A DNA stretch of 64,000 bases from assembly GCA_025666215.1 (NCBI GenBank), contig CP102593.1, positions 2,741,001 to 2,805,000 of the forward strand, written 5' to 3'. Below the pieces are notes generated by a model that worked only from the letters and a program-made list of their open reading frames with translations, did no database searches and was not told where the DNA came from. The position numbers were made by a program, and so were the translations under genes. This document shows, in pieces, positions 56,290 to 64,000 of this stretch (positions within the stretch are counted from its first letter, which is position 1; every line of letters begins with the position of its first letter). The DNA is from Xanthomonas campestris pv. phormiicola (GTDB lineage Bacteria; Pseudomonadota; Gammaproteobacteria; Xanthomonadales; Xanthomonadaceae).

Positions 56290-56991
56290 ATGTCGCGTCC
56301 GTCCTCTCTTTCCCTCACCGCCGCCCTGCTCCTGCCCGTGCTGCTCGGCGGCTGCGCCGGCCTGGGCGTCGCCGCCGGCGACGTGCGCCCGTATGCGCCG
56401 ATGGCGCCGATCGTGCCGGTAGTGGCGCAACCGGTGCAGCCCAGCGCCGGGGCGATCTACGCCGCCGGCCCGGGCCTGTCACTGTATTCGGACCGGCGCG
56501 CCCGCGACGTCGGCGATCTGCTGACCATCACCCTGGTCGAAAGCACCAACGCCAGCTCCACCGCCAACACCAGCATCACCAAGAAGGACGCGGTGACCAT
56601 GGCCACGCCGACCCTGCTCGGTGCGCCGCTGACGGTCAACGGCGTCAACGTGCTGAACAATGCCACCAGCGGCGACCGCAGCTTCGCCGGCAAGGGCAAC
56701 ACCGCGCAGAGCAACACCATGCAGGGCAGCATCACCGTGACCGTGATGCAGCGCCTGCCCAACGGCAACCTGGTGATCCAGGGGCAGAAGAACCTGCGCC
56801 TGAACCAGGGCGACGAACTGGTGCAGGTGCAGGGCATCGTGCGCGCCGCCGACATCGCACCGGACAACACCATCGCCTCCAGCAAGGTCGCCGATGCGCG
56901 CATCGCCTATGGCGGCCGCGGCGCCGTCGCCCAATCCAACGCGATGGGCTGGCTGAGCCGCTTCTTCAACTCGCGCATCTCGCCGTACTGA
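56290..56991 (+). CDS. flgH: Flagellar L-ring lipoprotein FlgH
   Basis: A 233-residue outer-membrane lipoprotein with a lipobox ending at Cys22 (LLGGC). [21 protein letters not shown] and [20 protein letters not shown] are conserved. It forms the L ring bushing. The ATG at 56290 is 23 bases after flgG. Confidence 0.95.
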   Translation: MSRPSSLSLTAALLLPVLLGGCAGLGVAAGDVRPYAPMAPIVPVVAQPVQPSAGAIYAAGPGLSLYSDRRARDVGDLLTITLVESTNASSTANTSITKKDAVTMATPTLLGAPLTVNGVNVLNNATSGDRSFAGKGNTAQSNTMQGSITVTVMQRLPNGNLVIQGQKNLRLNQGDELVQVQGIVRAADIAPDNTIASSKVADARIAYGGRGAVAQSNAMGWLSRFFNSRISPY

Positions 56992-56999
56992 GGCCTGTC

Positions 57000-58118
57000 A
57001 TGAACCTTCTGTCCCTGCCCTTGCGCCTGCTCGCCGCGTTCGCGCTGTGCGCCGGCCTGGCCGCCCCGGCCGCCGCCGAACGCATCAAGGACCTGGCCCA
57101 GGTCGGCGGCGTGCGCGGCAACGCGCTGGTCGGCTACGGCCTGGTGGTGGGCCTGGACGGCAGCGGCGACCGCACCAGCCAGGCGCCGTTCACCGTGCAG
57201 AGCCTGAAGAACATGCTCGGCGAGTTGGGCGTCAACGTGCCGTCGAACGTCAATCCGCAGCTGAAGAACGTGGCCGCGGTGGCGATCCACGCCGAACTGC
57301 CGCCGTTCGCCAAGCCCGGCCAGCCGATCGACATCACCGTGTCCTCGATCGGCAACGCGGTGTCGCTGCGCGGCGGTTCGCTGCTGATGGCGCCGCTGAA
57401 GGGCGCCGACGGCCAGGTCTACGCGATCGCCCAGGGCAGCCTGATCGTCGGCGGCTTCGGCGCGCAGGGCAAGGACGGCTCGCGGATCTCGGTGAACGTG
57501 CCCAGTGTCGGCCGCATTCCCAACGGCGCCACGGTGGAGCGCGCGTTGCCGGACGTGTTCGGCAGCAGCGGCGAGATCACCCTGAACCTGCACCAGAACG
57601 ACTTCACCACGGTGTCGCGGATGGTCGCGGCGCTGGAGAACACCTTCGGCCCCGGCAGTGCGCACGCGGTCGACGGCGGCACTGTGGCGGTGCGCTCGCC
57701 CACCGACCCGAGCGCGCGCATCGGCCTGCTGGCGCGGATCGAGAACGTGGAACTGTCGCCGGGCGCAGCGGCCGCCAAGGTGGTGGTCAATGCCCGCACC
57801 GGCACCGTGGTCATCGGCGCGCAGGTACGGGTCGGGCCGGCGGCGATCTCGCACGGCTCGCTGACCGTCACCATCAGCGAGGGCACCCAGGTCAGCCAGC
57901 CCAACGCGCTGAGCAACGGCCAGACCGTGGCCGCGCCCAAATCGACCATCACCGCCACCAACGAAGGCAGCCGCATGTTCAAGTTCGAGGGCGGCACCTC
58001 GCTGGACCAGATCGTGCGTGCGGTCAATGAAGTCGGCGCTGCGCCGGGCGACCTGATCGCGATCCTGGAAGCACTGAAGCAGGCCGGCGCGCTGAGCGCG
58101 GAGCTGGAGGTGATCTGA
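57000..58118 (+). CDS. flgI: Flagellar P-ring protein FlgI
   Basis: A 372-residue periplasmic protein with a signal peptide (to about residue 26, APAAA) and the conserved [20 protein letters not shown] start of the mature chain. It assembles with the help of FlgA into the P ring. It ends one base before the flgJ ATG. Confidence 0.96.
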   Translation: MNLLSLPLRLLAAFALCAGLAAPAAAERIKDLAQVGGVRGNALVGYGLVVGLDGSGDRTSQAPFTVQSLKNMLGELGVNVPSNVNPQLKNVAAVAIHAELPPFAKPGQPIDITVSSIGNAVSLRGGSLLMAPLKGADGQVYAIAQGSLIVGGFGAQGKDGSRISVNVPSVGRIPNGATVERALPDVFGSSGEITLNLHQNDFTTVSRMVAALENTFGPGSAHAVDGGTVAVRSPTDPSARIGLLARIENVELSPGAAAAKVVVNARTGTVVIGAQVRVGPAAISHGSLTVTISEGTQVSQPNALSNGQTVAAPKSTITATNEGSRMFKFEGGTSLDQIVRAVNEVGAAPGDLIAILEALKQAGALSAELEVI

Positions 58119-58119
58119 C

Positions 58120-59349
58120 ATGCGCATCTCGGCCTCCCCCATCGACTTGAACGCGACCACCCAGAACGATCCGGCCCGGATCGACAAGGTGTCGCGCCAG
58201 TTGGAAGGACAGTTCGCCAACCTGCTGGTCAAGAGCATGCGCGACGCCAGCTTCGGCGATTCCCTGTTCCCGGGCGAGAACCAGACGTTCCGCGACATGT
58301 ACGACCAGCAGATGGCCAAGGCGCTGACCGAGGGCAAGGGGCTGGGCCTGGCGGCGATGATCGCCAAGCAGTTGGGCGGCGGCAAAAGCGCCGACGCGCC
58401 GGCCACCAACACCTCGATCGGTGCCGCGCAGGCGGCCAAGGCGTACTCGCTGGTGTCCGGCCAGGGCGGCGGCACTGCCGGCAACACCGCGGCCGCCGGT
58501 GCCTCCGCGCTGGCCGATACCGGTGCCGCGGCCGGCGCCGGCGCCGCGGCCTGGGGCGGCATGGACGCGGGAGATGCGTCGCAGCAGCAGGTCGCGCGCG
58601 TGCTCGACATGATCGCCGGCCGCGAGACCAGCGCGATGCACGAGGCGATCGGCAGCAATCCTGCCGACGGCAGCGCCACGCTGGCCTGGACCGGGGCGAA
58701 CGACCGCTGGTCGGATCTGGCGACGGCGGCGGCCGACGCCAGCGACGGCATCGACGCCAGTGCCACCGCCGCCGCCAAGGCCGCTGCGGCCAGCCTCGGC
58801 GAACGCACCCCGGAAGGCTTCGTCGCGCAGATCTGGACGCATGCGCAGAAGGCGGCCAAGGAACTGGGCGTGGACGCACGGGCGCTGGTCGCGCAGGCCG
58901 CGCTGGAAACCGGCTGGGGACGCCGCGGCATTTCCCGCGGCGACGGCGCCAGTTCCAACAACCTGTTCGGGATCAAGGCCAGCGGCTGGAGCGGCGAGCG
59001 CGTCACCACCGGCACCCACGAGTACGTCGACGGGGTCAAGCAGTCGCAGACCGCCGATTTCCGCGCCTACGCCTCGCCGGCCGAGAGCTTCGCCGACTAT
59101 GTGCGCCTGCTGAAGACCAATCCGCGCTACCAGCAGGCGCTGAGTGCCGGCACCAATATCCGCGGCTTCGCCCAGGGCCTGCAGCGCGCCGGCTACGCCA
59201 CCGATCCGTCCTATGCGGCCAAGATCGCCGCGATCGCCGGCGGCCCGACCATCGGCCGCGCCGTCGCCGCGATCGGCACTGCCGCCGCCAGCGGCATCGA
59301 ACGCGTGTTCGCCAGCACCTCCGATCCGTCCAACAGCGCCCTGCGCTGA
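58120..59349 (+). CDS. flgJ: Flagellar rod-assembly muramidase FlgJ
   Basis: A 409-residue protein with two domains: an N-terminal rod-cap part (about residues 15-100; LEGQFANLLVKSMRDASFGDS) and a C-terminal glucosaminidase (about 225-370; AQAALETGWGRRGISRG with the catalytic Glu, and RAYASPAESFADYVRLL). They are joined by a 120-residue Ala/Gly/Ser/Asp-rich linker, longer than in Salmonella FlgJ (316 residues in total). It cuts peptidoglycan so the rod can pass. Confidence 0.94.
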   Translation: MRISASPIDLNATTQNDPARIDKVSRQLEGQFANLLVKSMRDASFGDSLFPGENQTFRDMYDQQMAKALTEGKGLGLAAMIAKQLGGGKSADAPATNTSIGAAQAAKAYSLVSGQGGGTAGNTAAAGASALADTGAAAGAGAAAWGGMDAGDASQQQVARVLDMIAGRETSAMHEAIGSNPADGSATLAWTGANDRWSDLATAAADASDGIDASATAAAKAAAASLGERTPEGFVAQIWTHAQKAAKELGVDARALVAQAALETGWGRRGISRGDGASSNNLFGIKASGWSGERVTTGTHEYVDGVKQSQTADFRAYASPAESFADYVRLLKTNPRYQQALSAGTNIRGFAQGLQRAGYATDPSYAAKIAAIAGGPTIGRAVAAIGTAAASGIERVFASTSDPSNSALR

Positions 59350-59360
59350 GGTAGCCGCCC

Positions 59361-61235
59361 ATGTCCGTCCTTTCCACCGGCACCAGCGCCCTCATCGCCT
59401 TCCAACGGGCCTTGGCCACCGTCAGCCACAACGTCGCCAACATCAATACCGACGGCTACAGCCGGCAGCGCGTATCGTTCGCGACCACCACGCCAACCCA
59501 GTACGGCTCGGACTACGTCGGCAACGGCACCAAGATCACCGACATCTCCCGCGTCGCCGACCAGCTAGCGACCTCGCGGCTGCTGGACAGCAGCGGCGAA
59601 CTGGCGCGCCTGAAGCAGCTGTCGAGCCTGTCCGACCGCGTCGACGGGCTGTTCTCCGACACCGCCACCAATATCGCCGGGCAGTGGTCGAACTTCTTCG
59701 ACGCCACCACCGGGCTGTCGTCCAACGCCTCGGCCACCGCCACCCGGCAGAGCCTGCTGGACAACGCCACCTCGCTGGTGACCCGCTTCAAGCAGCTCAA
59801 CGGGCAGATCGATTCACTCGGCAACGAAGTCAACAACGGCCTGCTCTCGGCCACCACGGAAGCCAACCGCCTGGCCACCGAGATCGCCAAGATCAACGGC
59901 CAGATCGGCGGCGACGCCAGCGCCGCCGCGCCGGACCTGCTCGACCGCCGCGACCAGTTGATCAGCCAACTGGTCGGCTACACCGGCGGCAGCGCAGTGC
60001 AGCAGGACGGCGGCGCGATCAACGTGTATACCTCCGGCGGCCAGGCGCTGGTGGTCGGCACCACCGCCTCCACCCTGACCACGGTCACCGACCCCTACCA
60101 GCCCGGGCGCCTGCAGGTCGCGCTGAAGGCGCAAGGCGCCACCATCACCCTGGGCGACAGCTCGCTGGGCGGGCAGATCGGCGGCCTGCTCGAGTTCCGC
60201 AGCAGCGTATTGGACCCGACCAAGGCCGAACTGGGACGCATCGCCACCGGCCTGGCGGTCACCTACAACCAGCAGCACAAGGCCGGCGTGGACCTGTACG
60301 GCAACCTGGGCGGCGACTTCTTCTCGCTGTCCGCGCCCAGCGTCAACGCCAACGCCGCCAATACCGGCAGCGCCAGCTTCAGCGCCAGCGTCGGCGACCT
60401 GAGCAAGCTCGACGGGCAGAACCTGCTGCTGAAGTTCGACGGCAGCACCTGGACCGCCAGCCGCGCCGACACCGGCGCCAGCGTGACCATGACCGGCACC
60501 GGCAGCAGCACCGATCCGTTCGTGGTCAACGGGGTGACGCTGCAGCTGTCCGGCAGCGCCGCCGCCGGCGACAAGTTCCTGCTGCAGCCCACCGCCAACG
60601 CGGTCACCGGCCTGGCGGTGGCGATCACCGACCCGTCGCGCATCGCCGCGGCCACGCCGATCACCGGCAGCGCCGCCCTGGACAACCTGGGCACCGGCAA
60701 GGTCAGCAACGTGCGCGCCACCGACGCCAGCAACGCCAATCTGCTGACGCCGTCCAGCATCGCCTTCATCGACGCCAACCAGTACACCATCGACGGCGCC
60801 GGCCCGTTCGCCTACACCGCCGGGCAGACCATCAGCGCCAACGGCTGGAGCATGACCCTGGACGGCGCGCCGGTCGCCGGCGACACCTTCGCGGTCAATC
60901 CCACCGGCGCCGGCTCCAGCAACAACGGCAATGCCCTGACCCTGTCCAACCTGGACGACGCCAAGGCGTTCAACGGCGGCACCATCACCCTCAATGGCGC
61001 GGTGTCCGGACTCACCACCACGATCGGTTCGGCGGCGCGACAGGCGAGCTACTCGGCCGACGCGCAGGACGTGATCCACACCAGCGCGCAGGACGCGCGC
61101 GACTCGGTGTCCGGGGTCAACCTGGACGAGGAAGCCTCGGACATGTTGCGCCTGCAGCAGGCCTACCAGGCCGCCTCGCAGCTGATCTCCACCGCCGACA
61201 CGATGTTCCAGTCCATTCTGGGTGCGATCCGATGA
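59361..61235 (+). CDS. flgK: Flagellar hook-associated protein 1 FlgK
   Basis: A 624-residue junction protein: HNVANINTDGYSRQRVSF at the N-terminus and VSGVNLDEEASDMLRLQQAY at the C-terminus are the D0/D1 parts; the middle is variable and Ala/Gly/Asp-rich. It connects hook to filament together with FlgL and is chaperoned by FlgN. The stop overlaps flgL (ATGA). Confidence 0.95.
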   Translation: MSVLSTGTSALIAFQRALATVSHNVANINTDGYSRQRVSFATTTPTQYGSDYVGNGTKITDISRVADQLATSRLLDSSGELARLKQLSSLSDRVDGLFSDTATNIAGQWSNFFDATTGLSSNASATATRQSLLDNATSLVTRFKQLNGQIDSLGNEVNNGLLSATTEANRLATEIAKINGQIGGDASAAAPDLLDRRDQLISQLVGYTGGSAVQQDGGAINVYTSGGQALVVGTTASTLTTVTDPYQPGRLQVALKAQGATITLGDSSLGGQIGGLLEFRSSVLDPTKAELGRIATGLAVTYNQQHKAGVDLYGNLGGDFFSLSAPSVNANAANTGSASFSASVGDLSKLDGQNLLLKFDGSTWTASRADTGASVTMTGTGSSTDPFVVNGVTLQLSGSAAAGDKFLLQPTANAVTGLAVAITDPSRIAAATPITGSAALDNLGTGKVSNVRATDASNANLLTPSSIAFIDANQYTIDGAGPFAYTAGQTISANGWSMTLDGAPVAGDTFAVNPTGAGSSNNGNALTLSNLDDAKAFNGGTITLNGAVSGLTTTIGSAARQASYSADAQDVIHTSAQDARDSVSGVNLDEEASDMLRLQQAYQAASQLISTADTMFQSILGAIR

Positions 61236-62440
61236 GCAGCAACCGCATCTCCACCGGCATGATGTTCAGCCAGTCGGTCAACAACATGCTGGGCAAGCAG
61301 GCCAAGATCTCGCACCTGGAACAGCAGCTGGCGACCGGCCAGCGCCTGGTCACCGCCGCCGACGACCCGGTCGCCTCCGGCACCGCGGTCAACCTGGACC
61401 GCGCGGTGGCCGAACTGGAGCGTTTCGGCCAGAACGCCAACAACGTGCAGAACCGCCTGGGCCTGCAGGAGAACGCGCTGTCGCAGGCGGGCGACCTGAT
61501 GGCGCGGGTCAACGAATTGACCGTGGAAGCGAACAGCTCGGCCTTGACCACCGACGACCGCAAGGCGATCGCCTCCGAGCTCAAGTCGCTGCACGCCAGC
61601 CTGCTCAGCCTGTCCAACAGCACCGACGGCAGCGGCCGCTACCTGTTCGCCGGCGCCGCCGACGACAAGGCGCCGTTCGCGGTGATCAACGGCAGCGTGG
61701 TCTACAGCGGCGACCAGACCCAGCGCAGCGTGGAGGTGGCCGCCGACACCCAGGTCGCCGACGCCCTGCCCGGCAGCGAGATCTTCATGCGCATCCGCAC
61801 CGGCGACGGCACCGTGGATGCGCACGCGGCGAGCACCAATACCGGCACCGGGCTGCTGCTGGACTACAGCCGCGACTCCGGCACTGGCGGCTGGAACGGC
61901 AGCAGCTACAGCGTCGCCTTCACCGCCGCCGACACCTATGAAGTCCGCGACAGTACCGGCACCGTGGTCACCACCGGCACCTACGCCGCCGGCGAGACGC
62001 TCAGCTTCGGCGGCCTGAAGATGCGCCTGGACGGCGCGCCGGCGGTCGGCGACAGCTTCCAGATCGGCGCCTCCACCACCAAGGACGTGTTCTCCACCAT
62101 CACCAATCTGGTCGATGCGCTGAACACCGACCCGGTCACCGCCACCGACAAGGCCGCGTTGCAGAACACCTTGCAATCGTCGATGCGCGACATCAGCCAG
62201 GCCTCGGCGAAGATGATCGATGCGCGCGCCGCCGGCGGCGCGCAGCTGGCCGCGCTCGACAGCGCCGCCGAGCTGCGCGAATCCAACGAAGTGACGCTGA
62301 AGACCACCCTGTCCTCGCTGCGCGACCTGGACTATGCCGATGCGATCGGCCAGTACCAGCTGGAACAGGCCGCGCTCAAGTCGGCGCAGACCATCTTCAC
62401 CCAGATGCAGTCGATGTCGCTGTTCAACATGATCCGCTGA
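61232..62440 (+). CDS. flgL: Flagellar hook-associated protein 3 FlgL
   Basis: A 402-residue flagellin-like protein: RISTGMMFSQSVNNMLGKQ and LEQQLATGQRLVTAADDPVA at the N-terminus and a C-terminal coiled-coil ending SLFNMIR. It is the last gene of the flg operon and coupled to flgK. A strong hairpin follows 21 bases after the stop. Confidence 0.95.
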   Translation: MSSNRISTGMMFSQSVNNMLGKQAKISHLEQQLATGQRLVTAADDPVASGTAVNLDRAVAELERFGQNANNVQNRLGLQENALSQAGDLMARVNELTVEANSSALTTDDRKAIASELKSLHASLLSLSNSTDGSGRYLFAGAADDKAPFAVINGSVVYSGDQTQRSVEVAADTQVADALPGSEIFMRIRTGDGTVDAHAASTNTGTGLLLDYSRDSGTGGWNGSSYSVAFTAADTYEVRDSTGTVVTTGTYAAGETLSFGGLKMRLDGAPAVGDSFQIGASTTKDVFSTITNLVDALNTDPVTATDKAALQNTLQSSMRDISQASAKMIDARAAGGAQLAALDSAAELRESNEVTLKTTLSSLRDLDYADAIGQYQLEQAALKSAQTIFTQMQSMSLFNMIR

Positions 62441-62460
62441 ATCGCGATTCCACTCCCTAC

Positions 62461-62499
62461 GCGAAGGCCCGGAGCGCGGCGACGCCTCCGGGCCTTCGC
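62461..62499 (+). terminator. Terminator hairpin of the flg operon
   Basis: GCGAAGGCCCGGAG (62461-62474), 11-base loop, CTCCGGGCCTTCGC (62486-62499): a perfect 14-bp stem 21 bases after flgL, followed by cgttatacc. It separates the flg operon from the fliC promoters. Confidence 0.8.
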
Positions 62500-62555
62500 C
62501 GTTATACCGAGTTCGTCATCGCCGCCGATCCCGCCAAATTTCATGCCAAGCCCGC

Positions 62556-62582
62556 TAAAGTTTGGCAAACCTCGGCCGAAAC
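62556..62582 (+). promoter_or_regulatory. Upstream sigma-28 promoter (P1) of fliC
   Basis: TAAAGTTT, 11 bases, GCCGAAAC; the -35 half is a perfect FliA consensus and the -10 half matches six of eight. It would give a leader of about 185 bases. Confidence 0.7.
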
Positions 62583-62650
62583 AAGCTCTTCGCCGCGAGT
62601 GCCACGGGCTCCCGGTTCGCCGCATCGCGATAATTTCCGCAGCGAATCGC

Positions 62651-62677
62651 TAAAGGTTGTTGACATCTCGCCGTTAT
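62651..62677 (+). promoter_or_regulatory. Proximal sigma-28 promoter (P2) of fliC
   Basis: TAAAGGTT, 11 bases, GCCGTTAT; both halves close to consensus. Transcription would start near 62684, leaving a 90-base leader that ends with AGAGGAGATATC, a strong ribosome binding site. Confidence 0.82.
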
Positions 62678-62773
62678 TTATCTCAGCAGCGGCAACGGCC
62701 AATTGATGGCCCCCCTGCGGAGGCTCCAGGCACCGATGGGTTGCCGGATAAATCGCTTAGAGGAGATATCAAA

Positions 62774-63958
62774 ATGGCACAGGTAATCAACACCAACGTA
62801 ATGTCGCTGAACGCTCAGCGTAATCTCAACAGCACCAGCGCGAGCATGGCCACGACGATTCAGCGTCTGTCCTCGGGCCTGCGCATCAACAGCGCCAAGG
62901 ACGACGCCGCCGGTCTGGCGATCTCCGAGCGCTTCACCACCCAGATCCGCGGCCTGGACGTTGCCTCGCGCAATGCCAACGACGGCATCTCGCTGGCGCA
63001 GACCGCCGAAGGCTCGATGGTTGAAATCGGCAACAACCTGCAGCGTATCCGCGAGCTGTCGGTGCAGTCGGCCAACGCCACCAACTCCGCCACCGACCGC
63101 GAGGCGCTGAACTCGGAAGTCAAGCAGCTGACTTCGGAAATCGACCGCGTCGCCAACCAGACCAGCTTCAACGGCACCAAGCTGCTGGATGGCTCGTTCT
63201 CCGGCGCGCTGTTCCAGGTCGGCGCCGATGCCGGCCAGACCATCGGCATCAACAGCATCGTCGACGCCAACGTCGATTCGCTGGGCAAGGCCGGCTTCGC
63301 CGCCACGCAGACCGGTTCGGCCGCCCTGGCTTCCGGTACCGCGACCGCCAGCGGCAGCTTCTCCGGCATGACGATCAACAGTGTCAGCATCGCCTCGGTC
63401 TCCGTCGCGATCGGCGATACCGGTACCGAGGTCTCCAAGAAGATCGCCGCCGCGATCAACGACAAGCTGGACCAGACCGGCGTCTACGCCTCGATCGACA
63501 GCACCACCGGCGCGCTGAAGCTGGAGTCGCTGAAGGCCGGCACGGACTTCTCCTTCACCGCAGGCTCGGCCACGAACGCCGGCGGCATCACCTTCAGCAA
63601 CGCCGGCATCGCCACCTCGGCCCTGGTCACCGCCGGTACCACCAGCACCCTGCAGGACCTGGACATCTCCACCTTCTCCGGGGCGCAGAAGGCGCTGGAA
63701 ATCGTCGACAAGGCGCTGACCGCGGTCAACTCCTCGCGCGCCGACATGGGTGCGGTGCAGAACCGCTTCACTTCCACCATCGCCAACCTGAGCTCCACCT
63801 CGGAGAACCTGTCGGCCTCGCGTAGCCGCATCCGCGACACCGACTACGCCAAGGAAACCGCAGAACTGACCCGCACGCAGATCCTGCAGCAGGCCGGTAC
63901 CGCGATGCTGGCGCAGGCCAAGTCTGTCCCGCAGAATGTGCTGAGCCTGCTGCAGTAA
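62774..63958 (+). CDS. fliC: Flagellin FliC
   Basis: A 394-residue flagellin. The N-terminal D0/D1 ([19 protein letters not shown]) and the C-terminal end ([20 protein letters not shown]) are conserved; the centre (about residues 175-300) is variable and Ala/Ser/Thr/Gly-rich. The flg22 epitope spans residues 30-51 and contains [15 protein letters not shown], with Asp43 and Asp44. Two sigma-28 promoters lie upstream and AGAGGAG precedes the ATG. Codon use is strongly biased, fitting high expression. Confidence 0.97.
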   Translation: MAQVINTNVMSLNAQRNLNSTSASMATTIQRLSSGLRINSAKDDAAGLAISERFTTQIRGLDVASRNANDGISLAQTAEGSMVEIGNNLQRIRELSVQSANATNSATDREALNSEVKQLTSEIDRVANQTSFNGTKLLDGSFSGALFQVGADAGQTIGINSIVDANVDSLGKAGFAATQTGSAALASGTATASGSFSGMTINSVSIASVSVAIGDTGTEVSKKIAAAINDKLDQTGVYASIDSTTGALKLESLKAGTDFSFTAGSATNAGGITFSNAGIATSALVTAGTTSTLQDLDISTFSGAQKALEIVDKALTAVNSSRADMGAVQNRFTSTIANLSSTSENLSASRSRIRDTDYAKETAELTRTQILQQAGTAMLAQAKSVPQNVLSLLQ

Positions 63959-64000
63959 CAGTCAGCTCGACACCGGCACGACCCGAAAGCCCCTCCGCAA

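Noticed and set aside
62801..63958. Second flagellin gene or phase-variable repeats in fliC
   Set aside because: Only one copy lies in the window, and no simple-sequence repeats or invertible flanks are visible.

Overview
The window is GC-rich, almost fully coding DNA from a member of the Xanthomonadaceae, most likely a Xanthomonas. Support comes from the gene orders ftsK / DUF3857 protease-like / lolA / rarA, trxB / GNAT / aat / infA / clpA / clpS and nudJ / mnmA / hflD, from the complete flgM-flgN-flgA-cheV-flgBCDEFGHIJKL-fliC block, and from GGGAATC-type intergenic inverted repeats. The flagellin flg22 region is close to the canonical Pseudomonas version, which would fit an early-branching Xanthomonas lineage; that is inference.

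Layout. 1-1350 (minus): end of a deoxy-aminosugar (surface polysaccharide) cluster. 1604-5022 (plus): cytochrome b561, a fused monoheme cytochrome-porin resembling the Cyc2 family, a soluble class I cytochrome c and an outer-membrane-type protein. 5088-7635: an ECF sigma factor, a zinc-binding anti-sigma factor and a lipoprotein subtilase, all translationally overlapping. 7647-12843: cytochrome c maturation genes ccmCDEFGHI, starting 11 bases after the subtilase. 12937-13961: an aspartyl-protease gene broken by a 47-bp tandem duplication. 14385-16677: a probably Fur-controlled DUF3649 / PepSY / DUF3325 operon. 16793-19132 (minus): a fluoride-resistance operon (CLC-F antiporter, DUF190, CrcB) behind a fluoride riboswitch. 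19260-29529: housekeeping genes rarA, lolA, a transglutaminase-like protein, ftsK, trxB, a GNAT protein, aat, infA. 29654-35212: clpA, clpS, a hypothetical protein, nudJ, mnmA, hflD. 35354-40263: a chemoreceptor behind a sigma-28 promoter and an ABC importer without a binding protein. 40909-49048: a PAS-GGDEF-EAL protein and a sensor kinase / degenerate GGDEF-EAL-REC / sensor kinase trio resembling RavS-RavR-RavA. 49152-63958: flagellar genes.

How it fits together. The most interesting unit is 1.4-12.8 kb. The sequence CGCAACCTTT, then AACC spaced 14-15 bases from GGCAC, occurs before the ECF sigma gene and in both orientations in front of the cytochrome b561 / cytochrome-porin operon. This suggests that one ECF sigma factor controls itself, an envelope electron-transfer conduit and the cytochrome c maturation genes fused to its own operon. 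In the flagellar part I can read sigma-54 promoters before flgA, flgB and flgG, and sigma-28 promoters before flgM, fliC (two in tandem) and the chemoreceptor, i.e. a standard two-tier flagellar hierarchy.

No tRNA, rRNA, CRISPR array, transposase or prophage gene was seen.
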